Below are positions 6,652-7,840 of a stretch of DNA of 7,840 nt, one piece after another (positions within the stretch are counted from its first letter, which is position 1; every line of letters begins with the position of its first letter). The notes under the pieces were generated by a model that was given only the letters and a program-made list of their open reading frames with translations, did no database searches and was not told the origin of the DNA. The position numbers were made by a program, and so were the translations under genes. This DNA comes from Xanthobacteraceae bacterium (lineage in GTDB: Bacteria; Pseudomonadota; Alphaproteobacteria; Rhizobiales; Xanthobacteraceae), in NCBI GenBank assembly GCA_030037185.1, contig JASHRR010000150.1:1-7840 (forward strand), given 5' to 3'.

Positions 6652-7443
6652 TCATTCGTTGCGCTTTCCGTCCGGCATGATAGCGGCGTCGAAATTGGTC
6701 CCTTCGGTCAACGCATCCGTTAAGATCGCATTGTTCAGATTGGCTCCTTCGAAGCTCGCACCGCGCAAGTCGGCGCCGTGCAAGTCGGCGCCGAACAGGT
6801 CGACTCCGGCAAAGGTCGCGCCGCGTAAATCGGCGCCATAAAGATCCGCTTCGACCATATCGGACAGGGTGAAATCGACGCCGCGCAGGTCCATCTCGCG
6901 CATCTTTTGGCCGTCGAGCTTGGCGCTGCGCACGTTGGCCCCGGCAAGCTTGGCGCCGGCAAGCCGCGCGCCGCGCAGGTCGCTACCCGCCAGCACGGCG
7001 CCTTCAAGATTCGCCTGGTTCAGGCGCGCTTGCCCAAGCCGTGCATTCATCAGCTTGGCGCCCGCGAGATTCGCACTCGAAAGATCCGCCTCGAACAACA
7101 GCGCGCCGGTCATGTCGGCGCCGCTGAAATCCGCCCATTTGCCATCGATCCGGTTAAGATCGGCATCGACGAGCTTCGCGCCCGACAAATCGGCATGCTG
7201 CAGGGTGGCGCGAAACAACGTCGCCTCGCTGAGATCAGCATTCTTCAAGATGGCGCGGTCGAGCTTCATGCGCTTGAATTCGCGCGCCTTAAGATCGCGT
7301 CCTTCGAAATCGCAGGCGATGCAGGATTTGGCGGCGCCCGCCAGAAACGCATCGACCTCGTCGGCCAATCCGGATGCGGCAATCCCGACGCAGAGGCCGA
7401 ACGCAATGCCCAACTTCACCTTGCCGGCCGATCTGCCAGCCAT
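6652..7443 (-). CDS. Exported pentapeptide-repeat protein
   Basis: A 263-residue protein made almost entirely of A(D/N)LXX-type pentapeptides from about residue 44 to 255, which should fold as a right-handed quadrilateral beta-helix. Residues 1-27 look like a Sec signal peptide: AGRSAGKVK, then a hydrophobic run, then a cleavage region near ASGLA-DE. This suggests a periplasmic location. The mature N-terminus has a CIAC pair (Cys41, Cys44) directly before the first coil; a disulphide or a metal site capping the helix is possible. The repeat register is broken briefly around IDGKW (about 98-102) and GQKM (about 178-181). The C-terminus AIMPDGKRNE is a common end in this family. The start at 7443 has GGGAGGG upstream. 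The function of such exported proteins is mostly unknown, and the gyrase-protecting Qnr/MfpA role is not suggested because of the signal peptide. It stands alone on its strand. Confidence 0.92.
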   Translation of the reverse strand: MAGRSAGKVKLGIAFGLCVGIAASGLADEVDAFLAGAAKSCIACDFEGRDLKAREFKRMKLDRAILKNADLSEATLFRATLQHADLSGAKLVDADLNRIDGKWADFSGADMTGALLFEADLSSANLAGAKLMNARLGQARLNQANLEGAVLAGSDLRGARLAGAKLAGANVRSAKLDGQKMREMDLRGVDFTLSDMVEADLYGADLRGATFAGVDLFGADLHGADLRGASFEGANLNNAILTDALTEGTNFDAAIMPDGKRNE

Positions 7444-7477
7444 TCCTGGTCCCTCCCGACGGCGTTGTCTAGTGTAC

Positions 7478-7493
7478 TATATCAGAATATCAG
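7478..7493. repeat. Tandem near-identical octamers in the pentapeptide gene promoter region
   Basis: TATATCAG and AATATCAG follow each other directly, flanked on both sides by CTAG (7469-7472 and 7494-7497). On the minus strand this AT-rich patch includes TATAGT (7482-7477), a possible -10 about 35 bases before the gene's ATG. It could be the promoter core with overlapping operator half-sites. Confidence 0.4.
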
Positions 7494-7535
7494 CTAGGCA
7501 CCGCCGTGCGTAGGTCGGCAAAACAGCTGCACGGA

Positions 7536-7573
7536 CGACCCTCGCCGGCGATTTTTTTGCGGCGGAAGGGTCG
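7536..7573. repeat. Imperfect hairpin with a T7 tract in its loop
   Basis: CGACCCT (7536-7542) pairs with AGGGTCG (7567-7573). Inside it CGCCG (7543-7547) pairs with CGGCG (7560-7564), leaving a 2-base bulge and a 12-base loop that contains seven T. The T run sits in the loop and not after the stem, so this is not a standard terminator. Confidence 0.5.
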
Positions 7574-7607
7574 CCGTCGTCGCGGCAAGCGGCAGCGCGT
7601 AGGTCGA

Positions 7608-7657
7608 GGCGGAGCCGGCGCTGGACGTCAACGTCGACTCCGCCGCCTTGCCGGCTC
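7608..7657. repeat. Two overlapping, mutually exclusive inverted repeats
   Basis: GGCGGAG (7608-7614) can pair with CTCCGCC (7638-7644). GAGCCGGC (7612-7619) can pair with GCCGGCTC (7650-7657). The two left arms share three bases and the right arms are separate, so an RNA could adopt one stem or the other. This arrangement resembles attenuator-type leaders, but no T run or leader peptide is evident. Confidence 0.45.
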
Positions 7658-7740
7658 TTCAGGTGAGACGGGCTTCATCGCGGCGGTGCGGATCGCGACG
7701 CCGGCAGCCGTTCCTCGCCCAGTCAGCAAGAAAATCGAGC

Positions 7741-7774
7741 GCGAATTCCGGCAAAAATCCGCGCCCGAATTCGC
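7741..7774. repeat. Inverted repeat upstream of the right-edge gene
   Basis: GCGAATTC (7741-7748) and GAATTCGC (7767-7774) are perfect 8-bp arms separated by 18 bases. Each arm contains the self-complementary hexamer GAATTC, which also makes each a small palindrome. The element lies 47 bases before the ATG at 7821, within the likely promoter or leader. Confidence 0.45.
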
Positions 7775-7820
7775 AGCGTTCCCTGATCAAATCAGCGCGG
7801 TTCGAGTTTTTGGAGGGTTC

Positions 7821-7840
7821 ATGAGAAAAACGCGCAAGGC
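7821..7840 (+). CDS. Start of an unidentified gene cut off by the window edge
   Basis: An ATG directly follows TGGAGGG (7811-7817) with a three-base gap to the start codon, a very strong Shine-Dalgarno though somewhat close. The visible residues are MRKTRK, then the window ends. A basic N-terminus is compatible with a signal peptide, a small DNA-binding protein or many other things, so no function can be given. It is divergent from the pentapeptide-repeat gene. Confidence 0.55.

Larger units (their letters stand above)
7444..7820. other. Divergent intergenic region rich in inverted repeats
   Basis: No gene is supported in these 377 bases. They separate the minus-strand pentapeptide gene from the plus-strand gene starting at 7821, so both promoters should lie here. 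The region holds a tandem octamer at 7478-7493, a long imperfect hairpin at 7536-7573, two overlapping inverted repeats at 7608-7657, a GAATTC-centred dyad at 7741-7774 and a small dyad CTGAT/ATCAG at 7783-7795. GCGTAGGTCG occurs at 7508-7517 and again at 7597-7606. This density suggests structured leader RNA or regulator sites, but GC-rich sequence produces some inverted repeats by chance. Confidence 0.5.

Noticed and set aside
6869..7513. Plus-strand frames opposite the pentapeptide gene with regular repeating translations
   Set aside because: The apparent repeats come from the periodic pentapeptide coding sequence read on the other strand.
1..7840. Search for mobile elements, CRISPR arrays, defence genes, tRNAs or a biosynthetic cluster
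   Set aside because: No transposase, integrase, spaced direct-repeat array, tRNA T-arm signature or set of functionally linked novel genes was seen; apart from the Bug and pentapeptide genes the content is ordinary housekeeping.

Overview
The window looks like chromosomal DNA from a high-GC alphaproteobacterium of the Hyphomicrobiales (Bradyrhizobium/Xanthobacteraceae-like). The basis is the strongly GC-rich third codon positions, the close resemblance of PurB and Rpe to rhizobial sequences as I recall them, and an orphan Bug-type solute-binding protein. The assignment is inference; no ribosomal or other taxonomic marker is present.

Layout, left to right. A secreted Bug/TctC-type binding protein (988 to 2, minus) lies 91 bases downstream of glutamate racemase murI (1925 to 1080, minus). 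A stretch of about 790 bases without a convincing gene follows, holding a perfect 10-bp inverted repeat just in front of murI. Adenylosuccinate lyase purB (4016 to 2715, minus) comes next. Then about 770 bases have no intact gene but contain an 11-bp tandem duplication and a 95-codon coding-like open stretch without a proper start, possibly a gene remnant. A short-chain dehydrogenase/reductase (plus, probably 4785 to 5627) converges on ribulose-phosphate 3-epimerase rpe (minus, about 6334 to 5651). After about 320 bases of weak content comes an exported pentapeptide-repeat protein (7443 to 6652, minus). The last 400 bases form a divergent intergenic region rich in inverted repeats, ending in the first codons of a plus-strand gene with a strong ribosome binding site (7821 onward).

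The three housekeeping enzymes serve separate pathways: D-glutamate for peptidoglycan (MurI), purine synthesis (PurB) and the pentose phosphate/Calvin cycle (Rpe). Each is separated from its neighbours by sizeable gaps, so they look like single-gene transcription units, except that the Bug gene could be read through from murI. I see no mobile element, CRISPR array, tRNA or rRNA, and no multi-gene system that looks new. The points most worth a second look are the apparent AUU start codon of the SDR gene, the murI leader dyad, the possible gene remnant upstream of the SDR, and the structured region at the right end.
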